Shown here: positions 10,853-21,980 of the stretch, piece by piece | How positions within the stretch are numbered: the first letter of the stretch is position 1 | Layout of the letters: each line of letters begins with the position of its first letter | Assembly: GCA_036320915.1 (NCBI GenBank) | Contig: JAXBDG010000004.1 | Span: 620,001-684,000, forward strand | Direction of reading: 5' to 3' | Length of the DNA: 64,000 nucleotides | Source: Linnemannia elongata | Taxonomy: Eukaryota; Mortierellomycota; Mortierellomycetes; Mortierellales; Mortierellaceae | Program-made: the position numbers and the translations under genes | Notes under the pieces: generated by a model | Told to the model about the DNA's origin: nothing | Database searches by the model: none | What the model saw: the letters and a program-made list of their open reading frames with translations, nothing else

Positions 10853-12777
10853 CTAGTCGCGCGCGTATGTTGGGGGCGTGGAATGAGAATCGTCAACAGA
10901 GGTTACGGTGTTGGGACGAGCGTGTTGTGAATATTCTGGGACTTGAACCTCGTCGCGTGCGTATGTGGGGGGTGTGGAATGAACATCGTCAACAGAGGTA
11001 TCAAACTCTGGTGGAGTGTCGCAAGTGAAGTACTGGTTTGCAATCCGCTCCTCATAGGCGATCATCGCGCGGTTAGTTGTTGTTGATGGTACTGCAGCAC
11101 CCGTGGTAGAGCTCCTCGCGCCCAATTCGATATCCTGGTCCTGGTGTTGTTCTCGGCGCTGTGCCTCTGCGGCTGCACGCTTCTTGGCCTTGTACGTTTT
11201 GTTGAATACGACAATAAGGTAGAGTCCCAAGATACAAGCCACGGCGATCCCAGCAATCTCCGCGTCAGGAATTTTTGGCTTCGCATTGGCTGATTTACTG
11301 CGACTCTCACTTAGGTGATCCACCAAGTTCGTGGCACGATGACCGAGACTTTCAACGATACCGGGTACAATGACATTAACCAAGCCTAGGGTGGTCGTAC
11401 CGTTCGCTCCCACTATTGAGAACTCGTAGATGCCTTCCGAAGCCAGTCCTACGACAAAGGGATTCTGTCCTGGCAATCGTCCACCGACCGTCACAAAGTC
11501 CTCGTGGATCGACACGGTTCCGGTCTTACTTATGCGGGAGTACTCATTGGTGGTAGAGTTGTAATATGAGTACTTCGTGGTGGTATAGTTGTAAAATGGG
11601 GACGTGTGTACGACTGGGGTCTGGAGGACTCCGTCCACAAGGTCCATGGTGAACGACCTGTACTCCTCACCCTAGCATTTTTATTCCAAAAAAAAATAAA
11701 TGACGATGGGTTACTTACAGGCAATCAAAAATAAAAACGCTTGCTGAATTATAAAGAGAAGCCAAAAAATTCAATGCTTACCATCAAGGTTTTCCTGTAG
11801 TTTCCTAGGCCTCCTAAGAAAGTAGTATTGCCTCGAGTTCCGGTAAAGAAATACTCAGATCTGAAGTTGGCGGGTCCTTTAAAGGTTTGGCGGTCTGTGG
11901 ATGGAGGCGCAGCTGGGTCAGTGAAGGGAATCGAGTCGATGGTGACGTTCTCTGGATAGTTGTAGTACATCATATACAGACGACCGTTCGCGTAGATCAT
12001 CTTTTTCTGCAGTGAAAAATGAGGCTTTCCGAACGCTCCGAGGTCTGCGTACAGTCTTTCATAATCGGACCATTCCGTAACCTTTGTGTCGAGCATGTCC
12101 CCGGACGTGTACTCTCCCGTCCTCCGATCCTACGAACGACATGGGATAAAAAACACGCGAGCATGCGTCAGCAAGGGGTGAATAAAGGATCTCGTGGTTT
12201 CAAAATTTCCTGTTGGACTACAGTAAAACTTACGTACCTGCTTCCAGACGCTGGCGAGCTGAAGGACGTTCTCAGACTCATTAAGGACGCCGAACCGAAT
12301 AACAGTATTCTCCCTATCCGTCAACAAATGTACCAGAGACTCGACTCCGCCATTGTTGATATAGAACGACGTGTGGGTCCAGTCATCCGTAGCCCACCCA
12401 TACAAAGTCGATGTCCTGATGCTGGTCCACTCTTGCGTCTCGGGGTCATATCGGACACCGACAGGCACATTGACAGTTCCAGGGGTGAGCAACTGGCCGT
12501 TATTAAAAAATGCAGTAAAGACACCCTTGCTGCTGACAGAACAATCGATGCTCTTGAAGCGTGGTTTCCAGTAAGTGAAGGGTATAGACTTTTCTTCTGA
12601 TACCATGGACCACATGCCGAGACTGACATGATCAGGGTTGGGGGATGACTTGACAAGGAAGAAACTCTTCACATTTTCGCCGGTGTTGCTGTATCCAGTG
12701 GTAATCCCGTATAGTGTTGTTGAAGTTGGGTCTGAGGCGATACAATCCAAACCGAGCACGCTGGTGTAGTTCGACAT
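10853..12777 (-). CDS. Array gene B: single-pass membrane protein, three exons, with tail stop
   Basis: Exons are 12777-12238, 12129-11782 and 11671-10853, all introns phase 0, giving about 568 aa. It has the family N-terminus (LGLDCIASDPTSTTLYGITT), PVGVRYDPETQEWTS, VIRFGVLNESENVLQLASVW, MIYANGRLYMMYYN with an N-V-T site, and TFLGGLG. The membrane helix is at about residues 435-452 (IAGIAVACILGLYLIVVF), followed by KAKKRAAAEAQ. The cytoplasmic tail has the YEERIANQYF element shared with C and D, then tandem units built on PEYSQHARPNTVTSVDDSHS. A TAG at 10853-10855 ends the frame inside a further unit; the same frame beyond it still encodes PEYSQNPHPNTVTSIG. No signal peptide. Function unknown. 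Confidence 0.78.
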
Positions 12778-13426
12778 GGCTGGAGGTTATTTTGGTGGGT
12801 AAATAACTTTGAACGAGGCGCTGCGGATACGATATGGATGGATGGGGGTAGGAACTTAGTTGGGGAAAAAGAAGAGGAAGGGTAGGAGGAGGAAGGAGAA
12901 GAATGAAAGGAATAGAAAAAGAAGCCATTCGGAGAATGCATGGTTGGTGGTATCTTTTAAAGATAAATGTGAACATGGGCGTACCGAGTCCAGCAATGGT
13001 CATCAAGTCCTCTCATTTGTATTTTCGCTCACAAGAGACGAGAACCTAATTTACAACAGTACATTTTTGTGTTCATGCATCCTGGTGGGACGGTCGACCT
13101 TTCATTGACGACAGAGATTTGTTTTCAGCTGGAGATCGACTGGAGCGCTTCCATCCATTTGCACTCACGATTCACCATCTTTGCCTCATCTAACAAGGGA
13201 GATTGGTATTTCTAATCATCATCAACAGAACGATCATTTCCGTCCAGTGATAGGAAAGTAATGGGTAACAAATAAAAAAAAAAGAAAATCGGACAAAGGA
13301 TGCCACCGCGGCTCTCATACTTTTCTTATGCTTTTGTTAACCTTAACAGAATAGAGTGAGACCCGGGGTTTTAACCTTTCTTTTTCCCTCAAAGTCGAAC
13401 AGAGGAGATGGCAGTCCTCAAGTACT
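12778..13426. other. Intergenic between Sel1 gene and array gene B
   Basis: The part 12778-12950 is purine-rich on the plus strand, the leader of gene B. The remainder holds only short frames of no recognisable family. Confidence 0.4.
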
Positions 13427-13856
13427 GGTTGTGCGGAACACGAAATCAAAGTAGTAAAGTAGCAAAGCGGCAAAATATCAAAACACAGGTACCACGACGA
13501 CAATATCCTTTTTTTTTGTTTATCACCTCGCTCCCTACTGTTTTCTTTTCTTTCGTTTTTTTTCCACGAAGTAGAGTACAGTGGACCGTGACGCAAACAG
13601 GTGGAAAATGTGAGAGCGATAGAAAAAAGTAAAGGAGGAGAGAGAGAGAGAGAGAGAGAGAGGATAATTAAGCGAGAGTGACGTTTATGGTGGAGTCGGA
13701 TGTTACTCCTCCTTTAAAGAATAGGCGACGATACACCTGCACATTGGTTAGCTTAATGAACAGCTATCAAGAGACAAACATCTGCTTCGATCAATCTCAG
13801 GCACAAAATTTGTGTATTAGCTTCAGTTGATTCTGATGGAGGAAGAAAAGTCTACG
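13427..13856. repeat. Direct repeat copy 1, at the 3' side of the Sel1 gene
   Basis: This segment starts TTGTGCGGAACACGAAATCA and ends GATGGAGGAAGAAAAGTCTA, and recurs in the same orientation at about 16541-17021. Similarity is interrupted by small changes and by a GA microsatellite (about 13637-13662) that is longer in the other copy. It stops next to the stop codon of the Sel1 gene, so it is that gene's 3' flank. Confidence 0.85.
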
Positions 13857-13858
13857 CT

Positions 13859-15880
13859 CTAATCCAAGTGCTTTTGAAGATATTTCATACGTTCCATGGC
13901 ATCCCCATGTCCTTGAGCAGAAGCCTTGCTGTACCACATAATCGCCTGGCCCTTGTCCTTTGCGACACCGCGGCCTATCTCGTACATTCGTGCAAGGCAA
14001 TGCTGTGCTGCCACATGTCCTTGTTCGGCCCCTCGGTGGTACAATGATATGGCAACTGAATCGTCTGCCAGCTCTCGTCTTTCAAGACTACCAAGCTTGG
14101 TGAGCCATTGGATGTGAAAGTGAGCGACTGAAACGCCGCCGTCAGCTGCACGGCGATACAGGTCTTGTGCATCCTCTTGGTCCCGACCTACCTCAACACC
14201 GACCTCATACATCAATGCAAGGTTGAACAGGGCACGCCCGTTGCCTTGGTCGGCACTCCTGCTATACCATACGAATGCCAGACGGTCGCTCTGCTCGATC
14301 CCTTTGCCAAGGTCATAAGAGAAACCAAGGCAATTTTGCGCGTTTGCATGTCCTTGTTCTGCTGCCTTGCTATACCACCTGACCGCCTCGACATCGCTCT
14401 GCTCGACTCCTCGTCCTTGATCGTACATACAGGCAAGCTTGAACTGTGCGAATGCTTGTCCTTGCTCGGCAGCCTTGTTGAACCACTTCATCGCCTCGAC
14501 ATCGCTCTGCTCGAATCCTTGTCCTTGGTCGTACATCACTCCAATGTTGATCTGTGCGGCTGGATCTCCTTGCTCAGCAGCCCTAGTGAACCATTTTACT
14601 GCCTCGACATCGCTCTGATCTACTCCTAGTCCTTCACGATACATCGCCCCAATGTCGCTCTGTGCTTTTGCATGCCCTTGCTCAGCAGCCTTGGTGAACC
14701 ACTTGAACGCCTCGACGTCGCTCTGATCCACTCCTCGTCCTCGAAGGTACATCGCTCCAACATTGGCCTGTGCGGTTGCATCCCCTTGTTCCGCTGCCTT
14801 GGTGAACCACTTGGCCGCGTCGACATCGCTCTGATCCACTCCTCGTCCTTGATGGTACATCGATCCTATGTTAAACTGCGCGGCTGCATCCCCTTGCTCG
14901 GCAGCCTTGGTGAACCATTTGGCCGCCTCGACGTCGCTCTGCTCGACGCCTTTTCCTTGATAGCACATCAATCCAAGTTTGAACTGTGCGGCTGCATACC
15001 CTGGCTTGGCAGCCTTGGTAAACCACTTGACCGCCTCAACTTCGCTCTGCTCCACTCCTCGCCCTTGGTCGTACATCGATCCTAAGTAAAACTGTGCGGC
15101 TCCATGCCCTTGCTCGGCAGCCTTGGTGAGGCACTTGACCGCCTCGACGTCGCTCTGCTCGACGCCTTTTCCTTCACAGCACACCAATCCAAGATTGAAC
15201 TGTGCGGCTGCATACCCTTGCTTGGCAGCCTTGGTGTACCACTTGACCGCCTCGACGTCGCTCTGCTCCAGTCCTCGTCCTTGGTCGTACATCAATCCAA
15301 GATTGAACTGTGCGGCTGCATCTCCTTGATCGGCAGCCTTGGTAAACCACTTGACGGCCTCGATATCATTCTGCTCGACGACACGTCCTTGCATATACAT
15401 CAACCCAAAGTTAGACTGTGCGGCTCCATGCCCTTGCTTGGCAGCCTTGGTAAACCACTTGACGGCCTCGCCTTCACTCTGCTCGACGCCATGTCCTTGT
15501 ATGTATTTCAACCCAAGGCCGGACTGTGCGATTGCATTCCCTTTCTCGGCAGCCTTGATGTACCACTTGACCGCTTCGACGTCGCTCTGCTCGACTGCTC
15601 GTCCTAGCTCATACATCGCTGCAAGGTTGGTCTGTGCGAATGTATCCCCTTGATCGGCAGACCTGGTATACCACTTGACCGCCTCGACATCACTCTGCTC
15701 GACTCCTCGTCCTAGCTCATACATCGCTCCAAGGTTGGACTGTGCGAAAGCATTCCCTTTCTCGGCAGCCGCGGTGAGGCACTTGACCGCCTCAAAATCG
15801 CTCTGCCTCACTCCTTGGTCAAAGGAGTGCCATGCTGCGACCTTGCTTGGCGCATCGCTCTGCCCTTGCTCTGCAACCAT
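13859..15880 (-). CDS. Sel1-like repeat protein, single exon
   Basis: The frame encodes 673 aa and is almost wholly made of about 18 tandem 36-residue Sel1-like repeats. The unit is close to G-V-E-Q-S-D-V-E-A-V-K-W-[YF]-T-K-A-A-E-Q-G-x-A-x-A-Q-x-N-L-G-x-M-Y, with A-A-x-x-G, A-Q-x-x-L-G and M-Y-x-x-G-x-G as the fixed positions. Each unit forms a helix pair, and the whole should be a solenoid for protein binding. Repeats 1-14 are very alike; repeats 15-18 have drifted. There is no kinase or other domain, no signal peptide and no membrane helix. Sel1 proteins usually act as adaptors, for example in ER-associated degradation or signalling, but nothing here points to one pathway. It lies inside the membrane-protein array and is bordered by direct repeats. 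Confidence 0.9.
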   Translation of the reverse strand: MVAEQGQSDAPSKVAAWHSFDQGVRQSDFEAVKCLTAAAEKGNAFAQSNLGAMYELGRGVEQSDVEAVKWYTRSADQGDTFAQTNLAAMYELGRAVEQSDVEAVKWYIKAAEKGNAIAQSGLGLKYIQGHGVEQSEGEAVKWFTKAAKQGHGAAQSNFGLMYMQGRVVEQNDIEAVKWFTKAADQGDAAAQFNLGLMYDQGRGLEQSDVEAVKWYTKAAKQGYAAAQFNLGLVCCEGKGVEQSDVEAVKCLTKAAEQGHGAAQFYLGSMYDQGRGVEQSEVEAVKWFTKAAKPGYAAAQFKLGLMCYQGKGVEQSDVEAAKWFTKAAEQGDAAAQFNIGSMYHQGRGVDQSDVDAAKWFTKAAEQGDATAQANVGAMYLRGRGVDQSDVEAFKWFTKAAEQGHAKAQSDIGAMYREGLGVDQSDVEAVKWFTRAAEQGDPAAQINIGVMYDQGQGFEQSDVEAMKWFNKAAEQGQAFAQFKLACMYDQGRGVEQSDVEAVRWYSKAAEQGHANAQNCLGFSYDLGKGIEQSDRLAFVWYSRSADQGNGRALFNLALMYEVGVEVGRDQEDAQDLYRRAADGGVSVAHFHIQWLTKLGSLERRELADDSVAISLYHRGAEQGHVAAQHCLARMYEIGRGVAKDKGQAIMWYSKASAQGHGDAMERMKYLQKHLD

Positions 15881-16540
15881 GTGAAGAGAAAGACTGAGGG
15901 TGAAAATAAATAAGAAGTTGGATACGAAAATAGGCGGGTGAGGGAAAATAATGATCGTCCGTGATGGAGATGAATGTGGAGTACGAGGTGAAATGAGATG
16001 AGGAAAGAAGAGGGATGAGGTGAAATGAGAAGAGAGGTGAGAGAGAAAATATACATGAGTGACCGTAAATAAGGTTTATCAAGGCCATCTTAAGTTCTCG
16101 TGCTAATACGAAAACAAATGGAGGACAGCCTATCATGGAAGGTGTTTTAACATTTTTTCACTGCGCAGGTCGCACGTGTGAAATTGATCTGATTGGTTCG
16201 TTGGCGCGCAAACGACACATGATTTGTGATGTCTTTCTTGTCCGCACTTAAGAGAACGAGCGCGCGATGACATTGTGGCGTACATTTTACGTGAAAATGT
16301 GAGACCTTGCCTGATGGTTGGGCTTTGTAAATAATAGCCATGCCTTAACAAATTCTTGTAATTAAACTGCGGCCCAGAACGATACCAGCATTGCAAAAAT
16401 GACATACAGAGAACTGCTATTGCCTAACTGGGGAGGGTCAATTTTTCGGTTTTGTATTCGCTTTCAGAACTTAAGAGGGACTAGGCTCTTGTAAATTCCG
16501 AGGAGGATAAGTGGACTCTTCCCCATCCAACACCCTTTGT
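15881..16540. other. Intergenic upstream of the Sel1 gene
   Basis: The part 15881-16060 is purine-rich on the plus strand, the leader of the minus-strand Sel1 gene. The frame 16405-16133 on the minus strand has no recognisable domain. Nothing else is seen. Confidence 0.4.
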
Positions 16541-17021
16541 TGGTTGTGCGGAACACGAAATCAAAGTAGCAAAGTAGCAAGCGGCAAAATATCAAAACAC
16601 GGGTACCACGACGACAATATCGGTATTTCGTTTGTCTCCTCGCTTCTTACTATTCTCTTTTCTTTCTTTTTTTTTCACGAAGTAGAGTACAGTGGACCAT
16701 GACGCAAACAGGTGGTAAATGTGAGATGACGATAGAAAGAAAAGGAAAGGAGGGGTGAGCGAGAGAGAGAGAGAGAGAGAGAGGGAGGGAGAGAGAGGGA
16801 GAGAGAGGGAGAGAGAGGGAGAGAGGGGATAATTAAGCAAGAGTGACGTTTATGGTGGAGTCGGATGTCACTCTTCCTTTAATTAATAGGCGACGATGTG
16901 CCTACACATTGGTTAGCTTAATGAACAGTTATCAAGAGACAATCATCTGCTTTGATCAATTTAAGGCACAAAATTTGTGTAATGGCTTCAGTTGATTCTG
17001 ATGGAGGAAGAAAAATCTACG
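16541..17021. repeat. Direct repeat copy 2, in front of array gene C's 3' end
   Basis: This is the second copy of the segment at 13427-13856, in the same orientation, beginning TTGTGCGGAACACGAAATCA and ending GATGGAGGAAGAAAAATCTA. It holds an expanded GA/GGGA microsatellite at about 16759-16830. No Sel1 frame follows it; the next gene is array gene C, whose stop is at 17189. Confidence 0.85.
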
Positions 17022-17188
17022 CGGCTCCAATACCTATGTCTCGTCACGCTCTGTCCCCAGTCATGTATCTACAAATGATCAATGAGTAAAGAATGGCTGA
17101 TTGTCAAAACGTGAAGTAATGTGTTGCTAATCGATTGGGGTATGCTTACTACTACGTCATAACTATGTACAGGGGTGGGAAAGGGTAT

Positions 17189-19055
17189 TTAAGGCTGTGC
17201 TCCGCTGCCGATAGAGGCGACGACGTTGGGCCGAGGGTGTTGAGGATCCTCTGGAGTTAGAACATTATCGCTGTTGAAGGGAGGAGTGGTATAGCCCTCG
17301 CCGACAGAAATGATACAGTTAGGTTGTGGGTGTCTAGAGAAGTCTAGGTTTGCGATTTGATCCTCGTAGGTCGTCGTCGTCGTCGTCGTGTCGGCCGCTG
17401 CTGTAGTAGCTGTCCTTGCCGCTGCTGCAACGGCTATGGCAGATCTCATTTTGTCCATTTCGAGGCCTTGATCTTGTAGGTGTTGTGCCTCTGCAGCTGC
17501 ACGATTCTTGGCCTTGCGGTGGTTGTTGTACTTGACGAGGATGTACAACCCGACGAAACAGGCCACGGCGATCCCGAATTTCTCCCAATCCGTCAGCTCC
17601 TGTTTGATTTTTTCCTTATGCCTCTCCAGCAAGAACTCGTCCCAAGTCTGAGCGTGATGACCGTAGTCGCCCGAAAATTCAGCTGCAACCGTCACGTCCA
17701 CCAATTCGAGGGTAGAGGTCCTATTCTGTTCAACGATCGAGAACTCGTAGGTCCCTTCCGAAGCTAGTCCAACGACAATGGGGCTCTGTCCTGGTAATTT
17801 TCCGCCTACAGTCACAAAGTTCTCGTGGATAGATACATTGTTGACGTGGATATCTCTCGCGGACCCCCAATAGGTGGTGCGGTTGTAGAATCTGGATGTG
17901 TGTACTACTGGAGCTTGAGGAACTCCCCCCACTAACTCCATAGTGAATGAATCGTACTCCTCGGTCTAATGTTCATAATAAGAAATAAGGATAACATTTA
18001 GTCCCTTCCCAGCGAAAGAAAAAAGTCATGCAAAAGATAAATGCGGACAACAAATAATTACTAACGTCTATGGTTCTGTTATAGTTTCCTAGACCTCCAA
18101 GAAAGGTGATATTGCCTTGAGTTCCTGTAAAGAAATAGCTGGGTGTGAAATTCGCGGGTCCCTTGAAGATCTGACGAGTTACTGGAGGAGGAGCGATCGG
18201 ATTGTTGAATGGAAATGAGTCTATGGTGACATTCTCTGGGTGGTTGTAGTACATCATGTAGAGATGACCATCCGCGTAGATCATTTTCTTTTGGTCTGGG
18301 AGACGGTGCTTTCCGAATACTCCGAGTCCCGTATACGCATCCTCCAAGGAGAACGTGTCATCCGGCATTTTGTCGAACTGGTCGACAGAGGTGTATTCCC
18401 CTGTTGACTCCTATGTAAGGCGCACCTCAAGAAAAACTTTGTTGGTCAGAATGGTTTGGACGAAAAACAAAAATTGACTGTTCTCCTCTCTTGCTGCGAT
18501 GCGAGTATCGCTTACCTGCTTCCAGATACTGGCCAGCTGGAGGACGCTCTCGGCCTCATTGAAAACTCCAAACCGAATGACCGTTCCCCATATGTCTGAG
18601 AACATGTGCACCAGAGACTCGACACCGCCATTGTTGACATAAAACGACATATGCGTCCACATATCCTTTGTCCATCCGTAATAAGGTGATGTCCTAATGC
18701 TAGTCCATTTCTGGGTCTCAGGGTCATATCGAACCCCGACAGGAACGGTAACAGACCCAGGGTTAAGGTAGTCTGCATTCCTAATAAATGCCGTGAATAC
18801 TCCCTTGCTACTGACAGTGCAGTCGACTGTCTTGAAGGCAGGACTGTAGTCAGAGTAAGGTGCGATGGATTTCGATACCACGGTCCACGTGTTCCAGTCG
18901 ATATGGTAGGGGTTGGGGTTCGATTTTATGAGGAGGAAACTCTGGTCGTTTGAGCCGTAGCTGGATCCAGTCGTGATCCCGTAGAGTGTGGTGGAAGTCG
19001 GATCTGAGGCGATGCAATCCAAATAGAGTGAGACTTTTTTTGGTTCTGTGGACAT
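17189..19055 (-). CDS. Array gene C: single-pass membrane protein, three exons
   Basis: Exons are 19055-18516, 18410-18066 and 17965-17189 in phase 0, giving about 553 aa. I chose the ATG at 19053-19055 because it puts MSTEPKKVSLYLDC in register with the other paralogs; an in-frame ATG at 19094 would add 13 residues. Family blocks are all present: LYLDCIASDPTSTTLYGITT, VDCTVSSKGVFTAFI, PVGVRYDPETQKWTS, GEYTS, MIYADGHLYMMYYNHPENVT and ITFLGGLGNY. The membrane helix is at about residues 425-441 (FGIAVACFVGLYILVKY), followed by a basic KAKNRAAAEAQ stretch. The tail has YEDQIANLDFSRHPQPN, then HPRPNVVASIG near the end. Exon 1, intron 1 and the start of exon 2 are almost identical to gene D. Function unknown. 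Confidence 0.82.
18318..19033. repeat. Near-identical tract shared by array genes C and D (C copy)
   Basis: About 716 bp match 21261-21976 at an offset of 2943 bp. By eye I find one difference inside it, where GAG versus GCG changes IASD to IAAD. It covers exon 1, the whole of intron 1 and the first part of exon 2. Confidence 0.88.
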
Positions 19056-20118
19056 GGTGGAAGACTTTTGCTGGGCTTGTGCGAGCGAGAACACAGTTGT
19101 TTCGTAGGAAGTGAGTGAACGTTAAGAAAACGTTCAAGAGAGAGGGAGAAAAAAAAACGTTAGGGAAGAGGCAGGGGGATGAGAAGATAGCAGAGCGAGG
19201 AGGGGACGGGGAGAACATAAGATTCGTTGTTCCTTTTAAGAAAAATGGAAAAGGATTGAAGGATCCATAATTACCATCCTATTCATGTTATGTTATGTTA
19301 TCAGTTGAAGAGAGCCTTGCACTCGACCAAAAACAGCCCAATCCCTTTGTTTTCTCTTTTCCTGCATCCTTTTGGAATGCTCACTTTTCAGGTCAAAAGG
19401 CGAGTCCCTCGAGTTGGTATCGGCTGCAGTACAATCATTTACCGACACTTATTATACACCATCCTCAATCAAGTCAACAAAGGAAGGTGGGTAGGTGAAG
19501 TGGTGATATTCCTGGTCATCAGCAACGAAAAGATTGACATAAAATAACGGGTAAGTGATGTTCTGCCAGACAAAGTAATCGAAAAATGCTCTCAATCCTT
19601 ATTTTTCTTTTTTTGCTTTTGACAGCTGACACTGAGGCATCCTGGAATTCGAAAATTTTTATTTTTCTGGCATGACAAACGAAGGAGAGTGCAGCCTCCA
19701 AGAGGCGACAGTTGTGAGGGCAAAGTAAACAAAGAGGCCACAGCCCACAATAGCCTCTTTTTTTTTGTTCGCTCTTTGTGTCACAAACCGAAGAAAAAAA
19801 ATGAGGCGCGGTAAGCCATGACGCAAAATGGAACAATGAAAAAGCGAGATGGCGAGGAAAAGGAGGACAGGGAGTAAAGCAGCCAGCGAAAGTGAATGGC
19901 AAATAGAGTCTCAATCTTCTTTCGCCTCCCCATTAGTAGACCAACCCAGCGGTGATGATCATTCTCAGGCACAATATTTCATATCAGTTGCTGTCTTAAG
20001 TCTCATTTGCATGTTCATTTTTTAGTGAGTTATGAAGGTATCAGGTTTTTGTACTTGGTACAAAATGGATGGGTATCTCTGTTTGCTACCCTTTGTCATT
20101 CATTTTCCTATTTGGATG
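19056..20118. other. Intergenic between array genes D and C
   Basis: The part 19056-19220 is purine-rich on the plus strand, the leader of gene C. Short frames at 19290-19547 and 19519-19914 have no recognisable content. Nothing else is supported. Confidence 0.4.
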
Positions 20119-21980
20119 TTAAGGGTTGGAACCACCGACAGATGTAACCGTGGTGGGCCGAAGGCTATGAGAATATACTGGAGGTTGAATGTTATCGCTA
20201 TTGTTGGAAGGGGCGGTATAACTCTCGTCGACAGAAGTGATATAGTTAGGTTGTGGATGTCTAGAGAACTCCAGATTCGCGATTTGATCCTCGTAGGTCA
20301 TCAATGTCGTCGTGCTGGCCCCTGTTATGGTAGTTGTCCTTGCCGCTGCTGCATCGGCTATGGCAGATCTCATTCTGTCCATTTCGAGGCCCTGATCTTG
20401 TAGGTGTTGTGCCTCTGCAGCTGCACGATTCTTGGCCTTGCGGTGGTTGTTGTACTTGACGAGGATGTACAACACGACAAAACAGGCCACGGCGATCCAG
20501 AATTTATCCCAATCCGTCAGCTCCCGTTTGTTGACTTTTTCAATTTCTCTCCTCCACAAAAATTCCTTCCAGCTCTGGGCGTAATGGTGGGAACCCGAAA
20601 ATTCAGCTGCGATTACCACGTCAACCCACCCACGGGGAGGAAATTCAGTCGTCCCAACGATCGAGAACTCGTATGCTCCCTCCGAGGCTAGTCCAACGAC
20701 AATGGGGTTCTGTCCTTGTAATTGTCCGCCTACAGTCACGAAGTTCTCGTGAATCGATACAACGTTGGATTTCCAACCATCGATGATCCACTCCCTGGCA
20801 TCGTTGCGGAATCTGGATGTGTGTACTACTGGGGCTTGAGGGACTCCCTCTACTACATCCATAGTGAATGAGTCGTAATTCATGGTCTAATGGTCAAAAG
20901 TAAGAAATCGTTTTAATAGGGTGCAGTCAATTTCCATCAAAAATAAAATTAAAGACCTGTTGCAAACGAGCATAAGGTCATCAAGTAAGTACTTACAACT
21001 GTGGTGTTACCATGACCTTGTTTATGGTTTCCTAGACCACCAAGAAAGGTTGTGTTGCCTCGGGTTCCCGCAAAGAAATAGCTGGGGGCGAATTTGGCGG
21101 GTCCCTTGAAGATCTGACGAGTTACTGGAGGAGGAGCGATCGGATTGTTGAATGGAAATGAGTCTATGGTGACATTCTCTGGGTGGTTGTAGTGCATCAT
21201 GTAGAGATGACCATCCGCGTAGATCATCTTCTTCTGGTTTGATTGACGATCCTTTGCGAACGCTCCGAGTCCCGTATACGCATCCTCCAAGGAGAACGTG
21301 TCATCCGGCATTTTGTCGAACTGGTCGACAGAGGTGTATTCCCCTGTTGACTCCTATGTAAGGCGCACCTCAAGAAAAACTTTGTTGGTCAGAATGGTTT
21401 GGACGAAAAACAAAAATTGACTGTTCTCCTCTCTTGCTGCGATGCGAGTATCGCTTACCTGCTTCCAGATACTGGCCAGCTGGAGGACGCTCTCGGCCTC
21501 ATTGAAAACTCCAAACCGAATGACCGTTCCCCATATGTCTGAGAACATGTGCACCAGAGACTCGACACCGCCATTGTTGACATAAAACGACATATGCGTC
21601 CACATATCCTTTGTCCATCCGTAATAAGGTGATGTCCTAATGCTAGTCCATTTCTGGGTCTCAGGGTCATATCGAACCCCGACAGGAACGGTAACAGACC
21701 CAGGGTTAAGGTAGTCTGCATTCCTAATAAATGCCGTGAATACTCCCTTGCTACTGACAGTGCAGTCGACTGTCTTGAAGGCAGGACTGTAGTCAGAGTA
21801 AGGTGCGATGGATTTCGATACCACGGTCCACGTGTTCCAGTCGATATGGTAGGGGTTGGGGTTCGATTTTATGAGGAGGAAACTCTGGTCGTTTGAGCCG
21901 TAGCTGGATCCAGTCGTGATCCCGTAGAGTGTGGTGGAAGTCGGATCTGCGGCGATGCAATCCAAATAGAGTGAGACCAT
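20119..21980 (-). CDS. Array gene D: single-pass membrane protein, three exons, moved start codon
   Basis: Exons are 21980-21459, 21353-20997 and 20886-20119 in phase 0, giving about 548 aa. The protein starts MVSLYLDCIAADP, eight codons later than gene C, because the position of C's ATG reads ACA here. The rest follows the family order, with PVGVRYDPETQKWTS, MIYADGHLYMMHYNHPENVT and TTFLGGLG. The membrane helix (FWIAVACFVVLYILVKY) is followed by the same KAKNRAAAEAQ basic stretch as in C. The tail carries YEDQIANLEFSRHPQPN and LRPTTVTSVGG near its end. Exon 3 is clearly less like C than exon 1 is. No signal peptide and no known function. Confidence 0.82.
21261..21976. repeat. Near-identical tract shared by array genes C and D (D copy)
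   Basis: This is the partner of 18318-19033. Similarity drops sharply at both ends: just before the start codon on one side and inside exon 2 on the other. Confidence 0.88.

Noticed and set aside
14165..15884. Several Leu/Ser-rich plus-strand frames
   Set aside because: They are antisense shadows of the Sel1 repeats and repeat with the same 108-base period.
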